Of a stretch of 64,000 nucleotides of DNA, positions 1 to 10,034 are shown piece after piece (position 1 is the stretch's first letter; each line of letters opens with the position of its first letter). This DNA is from Alphaproteobacteria bacterium (lineage in GTDB: Bacteria > Pseudomonadota > Alphaproteobacteria > Rhizobiales > BM303). The position numbers and the translations under genes are program-made. Under the pieces are notes generated by a model. The model was not told the origin of the DNA, made no database searches, and saw nothing but the letters and a program-made list of their open reading frames with translations. The stretch lies in contig JAJRYE010000044.1 of NCBI GenBank assembly GCA_024275895.1, positions 1 through 64,000 on the forward strand, read 5' to 3'.

Positions 1-127
1 GAATCTGCCTTGAATCAGCCAAATCAGGCGAAAACCGGTTGAAACCGGCGAAAATACCGATCAGAATGACCAAACACGCCGCTCATGGACGTCGAAAAAG
101 AGCGGATAGACGGGAAATACGGTAAAT
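1..127. other. Left edge, no gene recognised
   Basis: No gene could be supported here. The DNA has short reiterations around ACCGGTT/ACCGGCGAAAA. An open frame on the plus strand runs from the window edge to about position 123 and has no recognisable family signature. It lies directly behind the abrupt end of the truncated gene at 128-472, so it may be the far side of a rearrangement junction, but no element end can be defined from this much sequence. Confidence 0.4.
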
Positions 128-472
128 TCAGAGGTCTCCACCTGGTTGATCCCTCCTCATCATTAAAATATCCAGTTTACATAAAAGGGAGAATTCCTTG
201 CAAACCAGTGGTATAAATTCAAACCCACTGTGGTGATGTCTTTCTTGGATGACATCTGTTAATGGTAAGTTGTCTCGTGCAGACCGCGCAAATATTTCGC
301 CACTACTTTCAGCTTTTTTTAAGAATTCATGAGTCTCCCAAAGATATTTTAATTGTCCATGGAACGTCCTTCGTATCTTGTGCTTATGATCTGCTCTGTT
401 ATCAATTTGTTGACCGCGAGGCTCCCCGCTTGAAGAATAAAAAGAACCTTCATAAAACAGTTTAAATTTCAT
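128..472 (-). pseudogene. Truncated accessory hypothetical protein
   Basis: This 114-codon frame starts at an ATG preceded by AGGG/AAGGA-rich sequence. A longer frame would start at 535 without such a site. The protein opens MKFKLFYEGSF, has a basic HKHKIRRTFHGQLKYLW segment near residue 30 and ends at LDILMMRRDQPGGDL. I recall accessory proteins of roughly twice this length with the same start and the same LDIL.LRR..PG motif, followed by a conserved DNR.KTLFDAL-type segment. That continuation is absent here and is not present in any frame of the next 127 bases. The stretch is visibly more A+T-rich than its neighbours, which suggests acquired DNA. The function is unknown, and a shorter intact relative is possible. 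Confidence 0.5.
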
Positions 473-564
473 TCCTTTTTCCCTCACCAGACGTGAGATG
501 TACTCCCGTCCGAAACCGTTCCCGTTGGGTAACATACCCCCATTAGCAGATTCTCATCCCCCCC

Positions 565-2247
<1,683 letters not shown>

Positions 2248-2389
2248 TCACAGATTTTATCCGCTGCGGCACGATCAACCCGAAGCGGCAATCGGGCGGA
2301 TTAAATCTTATTTCATACGCCCCCCCTAGAGTGAGCAGTCAGGAACGTATTGAAACTACCGGTATTATAATTCCAGAATTATATTTCTC

Positions 2390-3487
2390 ATGAATTCCAT
2401 GACGGGCAGGAACTACAAAATTGAGGTCTTTACCTCTCTGGAAAAGATAGCGCCAAGATGGATGGAGCTGGAGCATGAGGGGCATGCAAGCCCGTTCCAG
2501 AGCCATGCCTGGTGCCGCGCGCTTCATAGCCATATCGGCCACCGGCGCGGCGCAAGGCCTTGCATTGTCGTGATCGCGGATACAATTAGCGCCAAGGATG
2601 TCATGCTGTTGCCGCTTATGCTCGGCCCGGATGGGGGCGGGAGGCGCAGGATTTCGTTTTTTGATTTCGGGGTCAGTGATTACAGCGCGCCGGTCACGGC
2701 GGCCGGTTTTACGCCTGATGCAGGTTTGATGCGCAAGTTGTGGCGCCGCATTCTGGAGCAGCTTCCAAAGGCGGATTACCTGCAATTCACCAAACTGCCC
2801 GAAAACCCCGGCGACCGACCCAATCCGCTGCTTAATGTTCTTGAGACGCAAGTCTCGACTTTGAAGTCCTATGATCTCGATCTTCCCGAAAACTGGTCCG
2901 ATTATCATCTGAAATCGCTCTCGCACAGGATGCGGAAAAACCTTCGCCAGAGATGGCGCAAGCTCAAAACCGAAGGCAAGACAGGCCTTTTGCATGGCGA
3001 TACGCCGCAAAGAGCACTGGAAATATTCAATATTTTGCTGCGTCAGCGCCAGGAGCGTTTTGCCGCACTAAAACGCGAAGAGATTCTAAACCGGCCCGAA
3101 TATGTTGATTTTTACCGCGCGCTAATCACCGATCCGCTATCGCCGGGGGTCATCACCGCGCTCACCGTTGATGAAAAGATTATCGCGGTGCTCTACGGGC
3201 TGGTTTACAAGGGCCGCTACACCATGCTGCTTTCGTCCTTCGAGGGTGCGGAGTGGGCGCAGCACTCGCCCGGATTGCTGGTTATCGAAGCCATGATGCA
3301 ATGGCTGCATGGAAACGGCATCGGCGTTTATGATTTTACCATCGGGTCCGAGCCCTACAAGCGCAAGCTTGGCGGCCGCGAACATAATCTTTATGAATGT
3401 ATGCTGCCCTTCACCCTCACGGGGCGCACTCTGGGCGCAGCCTCAAGTGCCAGACGCGGTATAAAATCCCTGCTGGGGAAGATATAA
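2390..3487 (+). CDS. CelD/BcsL-family GNAT acyltransferase
   Basis: This 365-residue protein resembles the CelD-like acetyltransferases (Acetyltransf_6 fold) often found with surface polysaccharide genes. The N-terminal half carries the SPFQSHAWCRAL signature near residue 35 and a DYSAPV motif near residue 100. The GNAT core at about residues 170-320 begins SHRMRKNLRQRWRKL and ends IGSEPYKRKLGG, a typical CelD-family close. No signal peptide is visible, so it is probably cytoplasmic. No Shine-Dalgarno sequence stands out, so the start could also be the second ATG three codons in. The substrate is unknown. The DUF5989 gene follows in the same direction, which fits an envelope or exopolysaccharide role, but no glycosyltransferases lie nearby. 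Confidence 0.75.
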   Translation: MNSMTGRNYKIEVFTSLEKIAPRWMELEHEGHASPFQSHAWCRALHSHIGHRRGARPCIVVIADTISAKDVMLLPLMLGPDGGGRRRISFFDFGVSDYSAPVTAAGFTPDAGLMRKLWRRILEQLPKADYLQFTKLPENPGDRPNPLLNVLETQVSTLKSYDLDLPENWSDYHLKSLSHRMRKNLRQRWRKLKTEGKTGLLHGDTPQRALEIFNILLRQRQERFAALKREEILNRPEYVDFYRALITDPLSPGVITALTVDEKIIAVLYGLVYKGRYTMLLSSFEGAEWAQHSPGLLVIEAMMQWLHGNGIGVYDFTIGSEPYKRKLGGREHNLYECMLPFTLTGRTLGAASSARRGIKSLLGKI

Positions 3488-3619
3488 AATCCAAAACCCT
3501 CCCTTTCCGGCATGCGATCTGCATGGCCTCGCGCAAAATGGAGCAAAACCCTGCCGTTTTGTCATTTTGGCACATCAACGCGGCGCGGTTTGCGGTCCCG
3601 GATGGCAAAGAGGTTCAAA

Positions 3620-3772
3620 ATGATATCCCTGGTGCGAGAAATGATTCTCTATATGGGCGCGCGCAAAAAATGGTGGCTCTCGCCGATCATTCTGATTTTG
3701 CTGCTTGTCGGCGGGTTGATCGTTCTGGCGCAGGGCTCGGCGGTGGCGCCGTTCATCTACACGATTTTTTAG
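3620..3772 (+). CDS. DUF5989 family membrane peptide
   Basis: This 50-residue protein has a short amphipathic start, a KKWW interface motif near residue 16 and one transmembrane helix (about residues 19-38), and closes with AQGSAVAPFIYTIF. That closing motif is the hallmark of DUF5989 proteins. The start was chosen because AAAGAGG lies six bases before this ATG; longer in-frame starts have no such site and add unrelated residues. Relatives usually sit beside a carbamoyltransferase and a small SxtJ-like membrane protein. Neither is present here, and the peptide instead follows a CelD-like acyltransferase. The function of the family is not established. Confidence 0.75.
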   Translation: MISLVREMILYMGARKKWWLSPIILILLLVGGLIVLAQGSAVAPFIYTIF

Positions 3773-3802
3773 AGTCCTTAACGTTCAAACGGCGCCGGTC
3801 CG

Positions 3803-4357
3803 TCAAATCGCCGCAACGCCGAACAGGAACGGGTGCGAGAACAAAACGAACATATAGACCAGCGCCCCGACAAGGCTTTGTATCAAGGTATTGCGCCAGG
3901 TATAGGCAACCCTGCCCCTGGCCCCGTCGCGCCGGAAAAGCAAAATGATCATCAAAGCGGAAAACCCCGCCATCCCGCCAAACATGATCACGCTCGCCAG
4001 ATCGCCATTGGCCAGCAGATGCCCGCCCCCCCAGACCACAACCGAGAGCAGCATCGGATGTTTGAGGTAATGCCGCAAGGCGGAAGGCCCCTGTGTTGAG
4101 GTCAGCAGGATAAAGGCGATCAGCATCATCAGCCATGCGCCATGGCGTCCCCATATGGGGGGGGCATAAAGTTCGATATAATCCGCTTGCGACTTTCCAT
4201 AGATCATGAGCCCGATGGCGATTGCGGCGCTAAGCGAAAAAATCAGTTTGTAGCGCGCCTCGCCAAGAGTGCCGACAAGCTTGCCGCGCAAGGGCCGGGC
4301 GATGGTGAGAAGGTGAGTAAGGACAAGAAGCAAAAGACCGGTGATAAGTATGGACAT
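3803..4357 (-). CDS. NnrU family membrane protein
   Basis: The 184-residue product is an integral membrane protein with about five hydrophobic helices. It has the NnrU pattern: a helix ending THLLT, a conserved R-LR-K-V-LGE segment, the GPSALRHYLKHPMLLSVV motif in the middle, and W.GGHLLANGD after it. NnrU relatives occur near nitrite and nitric oxide reduction genes and in isoprenoid or carotenoid metabolism (Z-ISO relatives). No denitrification genes are in this window. Three closely spaced ATGs are available. The third was chosen because AGAGGG lies nine bases upstream of it. The gene is divergent from the TetR regulator, which might control it. Confidence 0.82.
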   Translation of the reverse strand: MSILITGLLLLVLTHLLTIARPLRGKLVGTLGEARYKLIFSLSAAIAIGLMIYGKSQADYIELYAPPIWGRHGAWLMMLIAFILLTSTQGPSALRHYLKHPMLLSVVVWGGGHLLANGDLASVIMFGGMAGFSALMIILLFRRDGARGRVAYTWRNTLIQSLVGALVYMFVLFSHPFLFGVAAI

Positions 4358-4563
4358 GTTCATCATCCCTCTTGTTATTTTTCCATAATCTGTTATAATG
4401 TAGGCGTCGTCAACAAACAGGTTCTTCGAAGCAGTTTAGCCTGATTCCAAACTGGAGTCTTGCCCGTCATGGTGGTGAAAGACAATATTTCTCCCCGCCG
4501 GCAAAGGGCATGGCAAGGCAGGCGGTGCTGCCGGCCGGTAGTTTTCAGCAGGAGAACGCAGTT

Positions 4564-5154
4564 ATGGCCAAAAAACCCTATCATCACGGATCACTGCGCC
4601 CCGCCCTTCTTGCCGGGGCCATGGAATTGCTGGAACAAAAAGGCGCGCCCTCTCTGTCCCTGCGCGAGGCGGCGCGCATGGCGGGTGTCTCGCAAACCGC
4701 GCCCTATCGCCATTTTGCCGGTAAGGAGGCGCTGCTTGCCGCTTTGGCGGCGCGCGGCTTTGAGGAGTTGACCCGCGCCCTGGACGAGGTGGCGGCGACC
4801 GGAAATGCCGCCGAAACCCTGCATGCCACAGGTCGCGCCTATGTTGATTTTGCCCTGGCCCGGCCGCAGCTTTTCCGCCTGATGTTCGGCCCTGAAATTC
4901 GCGATAAATCCGTCTTCCCCGAAACACTGGAAGCGGCGCAGGGGGCCTATTCACGCCTCACCGCGGCGGTGGAAGCCTATCTTGCTTCACGCCGCATCCA
5001 TGTCAAAACGCCGCGCGTTCCCGCCGTGACGGCCTGGTCTCTGGTCCACGGTCTTGCCTCATTGCTGATCGACAACCAGATCACGGATATGGAAGAGGAT
5101 GGAAAGAACCGGCTCATAGACGCTGTTACGGGATTTTTCGTCACCGGCGGGTAG
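4564..5154 (+). CDS. TetR/AcrR family transcriptional regulator
   Basis: This 196-residue protein has a TetR-type helix-turn-helix at about residues 12-58, with the recognition region LREAARMAGVSQTAPYRHF followed by the usual GKEALLAAL. The C-terminal ligand-binding domain resembles the WHG/TetR_C_33 type, with RPQLFRLMFGPEI near residue 100. The start follows CAGGAG at a suitable distance; an upstream ATG at 4510 lacks support. It is divergent from nnrU-like gene 3803-4357, about 200 bp apart, the usual geometry for a regulator and its target. The ligand cannot be inferred. Confidence 0.87.
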   Translation: MAKKPYHHGSLRPALLAGAMELLEQKGAPSLSLREAARMAGVSQTAPYRHFAGKEALLAALAARGFEELTRALDEVAATGNAAETLHATGRAYVDFALARPQLFRLMFGPEIRDKSVFPETLEAAQGAYSRLTAAVEAYLASRRIHVKTPRVPAVTAWSLVHGLASLLIDNQITDMEEDGKNRLIDAVTGFFVTGG

Positions 5155-5180
5155 GGCAACTCATGATATCGCCCGCGGTT

Positions 5181-5258
5181 TTAATTTATATCATTCGCGG
5201 CTATTCCTCGCTTGCGCTCGGGCCGCCGTCGCGGCCGTGGGCGCAAAGCCGTGAGGCT
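5181..5258 (-). repeat. Dispersed repeat module B, copy 1
   Basis: Read on the minus strand this is a G+C-rich block containing CGCCCACGGCCGCGACGG and then GAGGAATAGCCGCGAATGAT, ending in an A+T tail (ATAAATTAA). Related blocks are at 32970-33101, 33105-33162, 35905-36041, 42845-42888 and 63744-63813. This copy lacks the extra GGCGC-loop-GCGCC hairpin segment seen in the 33.0 and 35.9 kb copies. It lies between the converging ends of the TetR and YqaA genes. Confidence 0.8.
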
Positions 5259-5295
5259 TGAGGTCAAACAAACAACCGAGGGGCTTGAGACCTGC

Positions 5296-5458
5296 TCCCC
5301 CCTCCGTGGCAGGGCAAGCTTGCAAGAGCAAGCGCCAGCCCGTGAACGGACGCCCGCCCGGAGGGTGGGCGGAAAACAAAAAGGTGGCAGGGCAAGCTTG
5401 CAAGAGCAAGCGCCAGCCCGTGAACGGACGCCCGCCCGGAGGGTGGTGGGCGGAAAAC
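5296..5458 (-). repeat. Dispersed repeat module A, tandem pair
   Basis: Two nearly identical units are repeated with a 78-bp period (GGCAGGGCAAGC at 5308 and again at 5386). On the minus strand each starts GTTTTCCGCCCACC. The inner hairpin here is GCTTGC-TCTT-GCAAGC, whereas the other copies have GCTGGC paired with GCCAGC. Base pairing is therefore kept while the sequence changes. Short open frames across this block are repeat translations, not genes. The first unit abuts a CCCCCCTCCG end and the second abuts the YqaA stop codon. Confidence 0.8.
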
Positions 5459-5474
5459 AACAAATAGCTGCCCC

Positions 5475-5903
5475 CTACCAGAACAACCCGAACACCCCCG
5501 CCACCAGCAGATAGCGAACGCCCTTGGCGATAAAAACCACGGCGGTAAAGACCAGGAGCGGCGTACGCGAGACCCCGGCGATCACGGTGAGCGGATCGCC
5601 GATAACCGGCGCCCATGACGCCAGCAGCGACCAGACCCCCCAGCGCTGATACCAGCTTGTATATTGCGCAAAGCGCTCCGGTTTGACCGGAAACCACTTT
5701 TTGTTCCGGAAATGAGAAAAAAACCGCCCCAGCCCCCAATTGACGCAGGAGCCGAGCGTATTCCCCGCCGTGGCGATAAAAACAGCTATGGCGACAGGGG
5801 ATTTTCCCGCCGCCAGAACTCCGGCAAGAACCGCCTCGGATGAGCCGGGAAGCAAGGTGGCGGACAAAAGGGCGGAAGCGAACAGACCGGCAAGTAAACT
5901 CAT
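5475..5903 (-). CDS. YqaA family (DedA/VTT-like) membrane protein
   Basis: This 142-residue membrane protein belongs to the small YqaA branch of the SNARE-associated (DedA/VTT) superfamily. It shows the LLPGSSEAVLAG motif near residue 16, GNTLGSCVNWGLG near residue 48, and the SWAPVIGDPLTVIAGV segment near residue 98 that corresponds to the conserved re-entrant region. Family members are implicated in lipid transport or membrane homeostasis; this protein's substrate is unknown. The start lies 16 bases after the cyclase stop codon. A longer start would overlap the cyclase gene. It is probably cotranscribed with the cyclase. Confidence 0.85.
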   Translation of the reverse strand: MSLLAGLFASALLSATLLPGSSEAVLAGVLAAGKSPVAIAVFIATAGNTLGSCVNWGLGRFFSHFRNKKWFPVKPERFAQYTSWYQRWGVWSLLASWAPVIGDPLTVIAGVSRTPLLVFTAVVFIAKGVRYLLVAGVFGLFW

Positions 5904-5919
5904 GGCGGGTTTGTAGCGG

Positions 5920-7200
5920 TTATTCAGGCGTAAAGATAGAAACGGGTTCATGCAGGCCGCGCAGATCGTGCTTTCCCAGATCTTTTAATGGCTCGTCAAG
6001 CCGCGTGGCGACATTTTGCGTAATGAGAATGGAGTGGCCAAGGCCTTTGCTTAAAGCCTCAACCCGGCTCGCCTCGTTGACGGTGCGGCCGATAACGGTG
6101 AAATCGAGCCTCTCGGGCGCGCCGACATTGCCGAAAAATACCTCGCCCCCATGCAGCGCTATGCCGGTGCGCAGCGGGTTCCAGCCCTTGATATTCGCCA
6201 GTTCGCCGGGCGGATTGGCATTGAGTCCGGCAATGCCCTCCATGGCGCGTCTGGCGGCGGCCAGCGCCGCCCTTGCCGCCTTGTCGCCGTCACTGGCATC
6301 TGAATGGGGAAACACCGCCAGCAGGCCATCGCCGATAAATTTGAGCACCTCGCCGCCATGGGCAATAACCGCCCCGGCGACCTGCTCGAAATAGGCGTTG
6401 AGGATGGCTGTCACTTCTTTGCCTTCCAGATGATCACTCAGATCGGTGAAATCGCGCAGATCGGAAACCCAGATAATGGCGCAAATCGCCTCGCCGGAGC
6501 CGCGTTTGATTGACCCTTCCAGAACCTTGCGCCCGGCGGCGTGGCCCAGATAGGTATCCACTACATTCCCGGTCAGGCGCATGGCGATATGGCGCTCGAC
6601 ATGCAGGGCGAAGATTTGCAGGACCTCATCAAGGGTGGTGATATCAGAAGCCGTAAAGCCGCCCGGCTTTTGTGTGGCGATAGTCATGGCGTTGTGATAC
6701 GCGCCGCCGGCCCGTAGCGGAAACGCCATGTAATCGGTGTACCCTTCCCCCTCAAGCTCTGCCATCAGAGGGTATTTTTCGAGGATGTTTTCATCCGTGA
6801 GGTCGCAGCGCACCCGCTCGCCTTTTTCAAGCACATTATAGAGCGGGCTTTTGTGGTAAATTTCCAGATTTCGGGTGGCGGCGCTGACTTTGGTCTCATC
6901 GCACAGCCCGTCAATGGAATTCCATGTCCAGCCGAAGCCGATGAGTTGCGGATGCAATGTGCCGATATGCAAGGAGGCCCGCTGCAATCCCGGCCCGGCG
7001 CAGGCAAGCCGCCAAACCAGCGATTCAAACAACAGGATCAACTCGTCCTTCTTGATTGCATCCGTTAAAAGCCAGTGTTTGATATCGGCGATTGAATTTC
7101 CCTCACAGGCAATCACCCCGCCGCGCGCCGAGCGGCGCACAAGTTCCACCCCTTCAGGATAATGGCGCGGGGAAGCGTCAATACGGGCAGGTTCGTTCAT
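5920..7200 (-). CDS. Class III adenylate/guanylate cyclase with N-terminal sensory region
   Basis: The C-terminal half of this 426-residue protein (from about residue 235) is a class III cyclase catalytic domain. The first metal-binding aspartate is in VSDLRDFTDLS and the second in KFIGDGLLAVFP. GRTVNEASRVEAL provides the conserved Asn/Arg transition-state region. The N-terminal ~220 residues look like a GAF-type sensory region without membrane helices, beginning with a segment rich in charged residues. The enzyme should make cAMP (or cGMP) from the cytoplasm in response to an unknown signal. Relatives of this layout are common in Rhizobiales and Rhodospirillales, often in several paralogues. 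yqaA follows 16 bases downstream. Confidence 0.88.
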   Translation of the reverse strand: MNEPARIDASPRHYPEGVELVRRSARGGVIACEGNSIADIKHWLLTDAIKKDELILLFESLVWRLACAGPGLQRASLHIGTLHPQLIGFGWTWNSIDGLCDETKVSAATRNLEIYHKSPLYNVLEKGERVRCDLTDENILEKYPLMAELEGEGYTDYMAFPLRAGGAYHNAMTIATQKPGGFTASDITTLDEVLQIFALHVERHIAMRLTGNVVDTYLGHAAGRKVLEGSIKRGSGEAICAIIWVSDLRDFTDLSDHLEGKEVTAILNAYFEQVAGAVIAHGGEVLKFIGDGLLAVFPHSDASDGDKAARAALAAARRAMEGIAGLNANPPGELANIKGWNPLRTGIALHGGEVFFGNVGAPERLDFTVIGRTVNEASRVEALSKGLGHSILITQNVATRLDEPLKDLGKHDLRGLHEPVSIFTPE

Positions 7201-7261
7201 CTACGGCCACCGGAGCCTTCCGCTCCGCGGCAGGCGGGCAACTGCGCCGGGCAAAAGCCTG

Positions 7262-7885
7262 TCACCACAGTTTCACCTCTTTGCCCTGCTCGCGCATTTT
7301 ATTGCCGCGCGCCTGGATGAAACGCTGGAAGGGCATGTTTTCATAAGACCCGGTGCGGACATATTCAAACATCGCCAGGAAATGGAACGGCTTGAAATAT
7401 CCCGGCATGCGGGCAACTTCCAGCTCGCGCCCCTGCTTGCCCTCCGGCACATCCGTGGATTTGGCGAAAAAGACAATTGTCGGGGTAAAATTCACTCCCC
7501 AGCGCCGTCCCAGTTTTTGTTCCGACATTTCCTTGCCGTCAAAATCGGTGACCTTGCGCGGCCCCCACAGATCAAGTTGCAGGACATTGAAATTGGCCTT
7601 GATATAATTACGGATTTTGTCTTTGGCGAAATTGACCTTGTGGGTCTCGCGGCAATAGGGGCAGCCTTTTTGCTCCCAGATCACGGCAAAATGCTTGTCC
7701 GCCTCGGCCGCCTCGGTCAGATCTTCTTTCACATTGAGGAAGGAATCAAGAAACCACTCCTGCGTATAAAGCCCGCTATCGGCTACGACCGGCTCGCTGT
7801 CGGCAAGGGTATGTCCGGCCCCGGCAAGGGGCATGATGGCGGCGCCGGCGGCAAGGGCGGCAAACTGGCGTCTGGATATTTTCAT
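7262..7885 (-). CDS. SoxW-like periplasmic thioredoxin, probable Tat substrate
   Basis: The 207-residue precursor opens with SRRQFAALAAGA, a twin-arginine-type signal, and probably matures near residue 28. The mature part is a thioredoxin fold with the redox centre GCPYCRETHK near residue 75 and the cis-proline segment NFTPTIVFF near residue 130. This CPYC site and the length match SoxW-type thioredoxins, which keep thiol chemistry going during periplasmic sulfur oxidation. No sox genes are visible in the window, so the partner is unknown. A strong AGGAGG-type site precedes the start. The octaheme cytochrome at 36.2 kb could belong to the same sulfur chemistry, but that is inference. Confidence 0.82.
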   Translation of the reverse strand: MKISRRQFAALAAGAAIMPLAGAGHTLADSEPVVADSGLYTQEWFLDSFLNVKEDLTEAAEADKHFAVIWEQKGCPYCRETHKVNFAKDKIRNYIKANFNVLQLDLWGPRKVTDFDGKEMSEQKLGRRWGVNFTPTIVFFAKSTDVPEGKQGRELEVARMPGYFKPFHFLAMFEYVRTGSYENMPFQRFIQARGNKMREQGKEVKLW

Positions 7886-7954
7886 TCGTCTTCCCTCCTG
7901 TTTTCCTTGCAGTATAGAGCAAAAAATGAAGCTTGGGCGAAGCTCAAGAAGAGT

Positions 7955-8617
7955 TTACTTGACCATCACCACATGCAGCCGCCTTGGCCCGTGCGCGCCC
8001 AGAAATATGGTCTGTTCGATATCGGCCGTGCGTGAAGGGCCGGAGATATAATTGACATTGCGCGGAATATCCGCGCCCCTTGCCCGCATCTTGTCCCAGC
8101 CTTCCTCGTAAGAGGCCAGAACGTCTTCGCGCTTCAGGACAACGATATGGTTATCCGGCAGATAATTCAGTGTTGCCGGGTTCTGCGGCCCCGAGAGCAG
8201 CATCAGCGTGCCCGATTCGGCAATGGCGCAAAAGGCGGTGGAGCAGCCCGTGAGGGTATGCGTGTCCGCCGCGCCGGCCGCGACTTCAAGTTTTGCTCTC
8301 TCCCAGTCAAGGGGCCGCAAAACCGGATTTTCACCAATGCGCAGGGCAGGGGCAAGACCGTGCCCGCGCAGATAGCGCAAAATTTCTTCCGGTACATCCG
8401 CGATCTTTGCCACCGGCGCAATACTGGCCGATTGCCCCTCCAGGATCTCGGCCAGAAGCCCGATCCGTCCCTCAAGATCAAGCTGGCCGCGTTCGGGAAT
8501 CGTGTGCCGGGGATGCGTCTCCAGGCGCGATTTCACCGTATGTTTACGCCCGGCATCATCACCGCTTACATTCAGGCTTTGTTTTATACGCCCTAAAATG
8601 GCCTCGCGCGCGCTCAT
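7955..8617 (-). CDS. lutC: Lactate utilization protein C (LUD domain)
   Basis: LutC is the third component of the LutABC L-lactate oxidation complex. This 220-residue protein begins MSAREAILGRIKQSL and continues into a single LUD domain with the FCAIAESGTLML motif near residue 135 and the YISGPSRTADIEQ close that typifies the family. The start chosen overlaps the lutB stop codon by ATGA, which supports translational coupling. A longer frame from 8692 would run into lutB and adds unrelated residues. The gene is last in the lutA-lutB-lutC operon. Confidence 0.92.
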   Translation of the reverse strand: MSAREAILGRIKQSLNVSGDDAGRKHTVKSRLETHPRHTIPERGQLDLEGRIGLLAEILEGQSASIAPVAKIADVPEEILRYLRGHGLAPALRIGENPVLRPLDWERAKLEVAAGAADTHTLTGCSTAFCAIAESGTLMLLSGPQNPATLNYLPDNHIVVLKREDVLASYEEGWDKMRARGADIPRNVNYISGPSRTADIEQTIFLGAHGPRRLHVVMVK

Positions 8618-10032
8618 GGCCGTTCTCCCTTGCGCCACCGGGCCATAAAGCTTGTCCCTTGCGGCGCGGGCAGGTCCCGCTGATCTGTCCATGCGCCGCC
8701 AAAGGGCAGGGCGCAGATGCGGCCCTTGCGCCCGCCCGTCAGGGCGAGGATTTTGATAACCGGGGTTGTAATGAGCCGGTAAAGCGCCGGGTGGCGGGCC
8801 AGAAACACCCAGAGTTTGAGGCCCAGTTTCGCCTTCGCCAGCGGCGGCTTTTTGGCAAAATCACGCATTCGCCAGCGCCGCAGCATGGCGGGCAGGGGAA
8901 TGCGCACCGGACATACCGCCTCGCAGCGCCCGCATAATGTACAGGCATGGGGCAGATGCCGGGCCTCGCTTACCCCTTGCAGCAGCGGCGTGAGCACCGA
9001 GCCCATGGGGCCAGGATAAACCGAGCCGTAAGCATGCCCGCCCACCGACTGGTAGACCGGGCAATGATTAAGGCACGCGCCGCAGCGGATACAGCGCAGC
9101 ATATCCTCAAACTCGCCGCCCGGAAGGCCCGAGCGGCCGTTATCGAGCAGCACCACATGAAACTCTTCCGGCCCGTCAAGGTCCTGCTCCCGCTTCGGGC
9201 CGCTGGTGAAGGTCGTATAGGTGCTGATGTCCTGACCCGTCGCCGAGCGCGCCAGAATGCGGATCAATGTGCTCGCATCTTCCAGGGTGGGCACCACTTT
9301 TTCCAGTGAAGCGGCAACGATATGCACCCGGGGCAGGGTCTGGGTGAGATCGCCATTGCCCTCATTGGTGACAATCACGCTCTGGCCGGTCTCGGCAATG
9401 AGGAAATTGGCCCCCGTGATCCCCACATCGGCATTCACAAATTTTTCCCGCAGCACCTGCCGCGCCTCGTTCACCAGATCGCTGACCTTCGAGAGCGGGC
9501 GTTCGGGCGGCAGGTTCTTGTGGTGGCTGCGAAAATCGGTCTCCACCTGTTCCTTGTTGAGATGCACGGCGGGCGCGATGATATGGCTCGGGGTCTCACC
9601 GCGGATCTGGATGAGATATTCGCCCAGATCGGTTTCCACCACCTCATATCCCTGCGCCTGCAAATACCGGTTCAGTCCGATCTCCTCGGTGATCATCGAC
9701 TTGCCCTTGGTGACGCTTTTGGCCCCCGCCGCTTTGCAGATACCGGCAATGATCCGCCGCGCCTGCCCGCTGTCACGCGCCCAGTGCACCTGCCCGCCCG
9801 CCCGCTTCACCTGCGCCTCATAGCGCGCAAGATAGAGGTCCATATGCGCCAGAGTATGAATTTTGATCTCTTTGGCTTCATCGCGCAGGGTTTCAAACTC
9901 GGGCAGGGCGGCCCGCGCTTTGGCCCGTTTGGCGATAAAGCCGCGTTTGACATTGCCCAGCGCCTTTTGCAGCGCTGCATCCTCCAGCGCCTTGCGGGTA
10001 TTTTCAGTGAAATTCCCGGTTCCGGCAAGCAT
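8614..10032 (-). CDS. lutB: Lactate utilization iron-sulfur protein B
   Basis: This 472-residue protein combines an N-terminal LUD domain (about residues 60-290, with KGKSMITEEIGLN and FLIAETGQSVIVTNEGN) with a ferredoxin-like region. The two [4Fe-4S] signatures are CIRCGACLNHCPVY near residue 310 and CTLCGRCEAVCPVRIPL near residue 362. LutB relays electrons from lactate to the respiratory chain in the cytoplasmic LutABC complex. It starts two bases after the lutA stop, with AGGGAGA upstream, and overlaps lutC by four bases. The C-terminal ~80 residues are less conserved, as usual for the family. Confidence 0.95.
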   Translation of the reverse strand: MLAGTGNFTENTRKALEDAALQKALGNVKRGFIAKRAKARAALPEFETLRDEAKEIKIHTLAHMDLYLARYEAQVKRAGGQVHWARDSGQARRIIAGICKAAGAKSVTKGKSMITEEIGLNRYLQAQGYEVVETDLGEYLIQIRGETPSHIIAPAVHLNKEQVETDFRSHHKNLPPERPLSKVSDLVNEARQVLREKFVNADVGITGANFLIAETGQSVIVTNEGNGDLTQTLPRVHIVAASLEKVVPTLEDASTLIRILARSATGQDISTYTTFTSGPKREQDLDGPEEFHVVLLDNGRSGLPGGEFEDMLRCIRCGACLNHCPVYQSVGGHAYGSVYPGPMGSVLTPLLQGVSEARHLPHACTLCGRCEAVCPVRIPLPAMLRRWRMRDFAKKPPLAKAKLGLKLWVFLARHPALYRLITTPVIKILALTGGRKGRICALPFGGAWTDQRDLPAPQGTSFMARWRKGERP

Positions 10033-10034
10033 GC

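Noticed and set aside
5308-5458. Tandem repeats at 5.3 kb considered as a CRISPR array
   Set aside because: There are only two units of about 78 bp with no variable spacers of regular size and no cas genes nearby. The units belong to module A.
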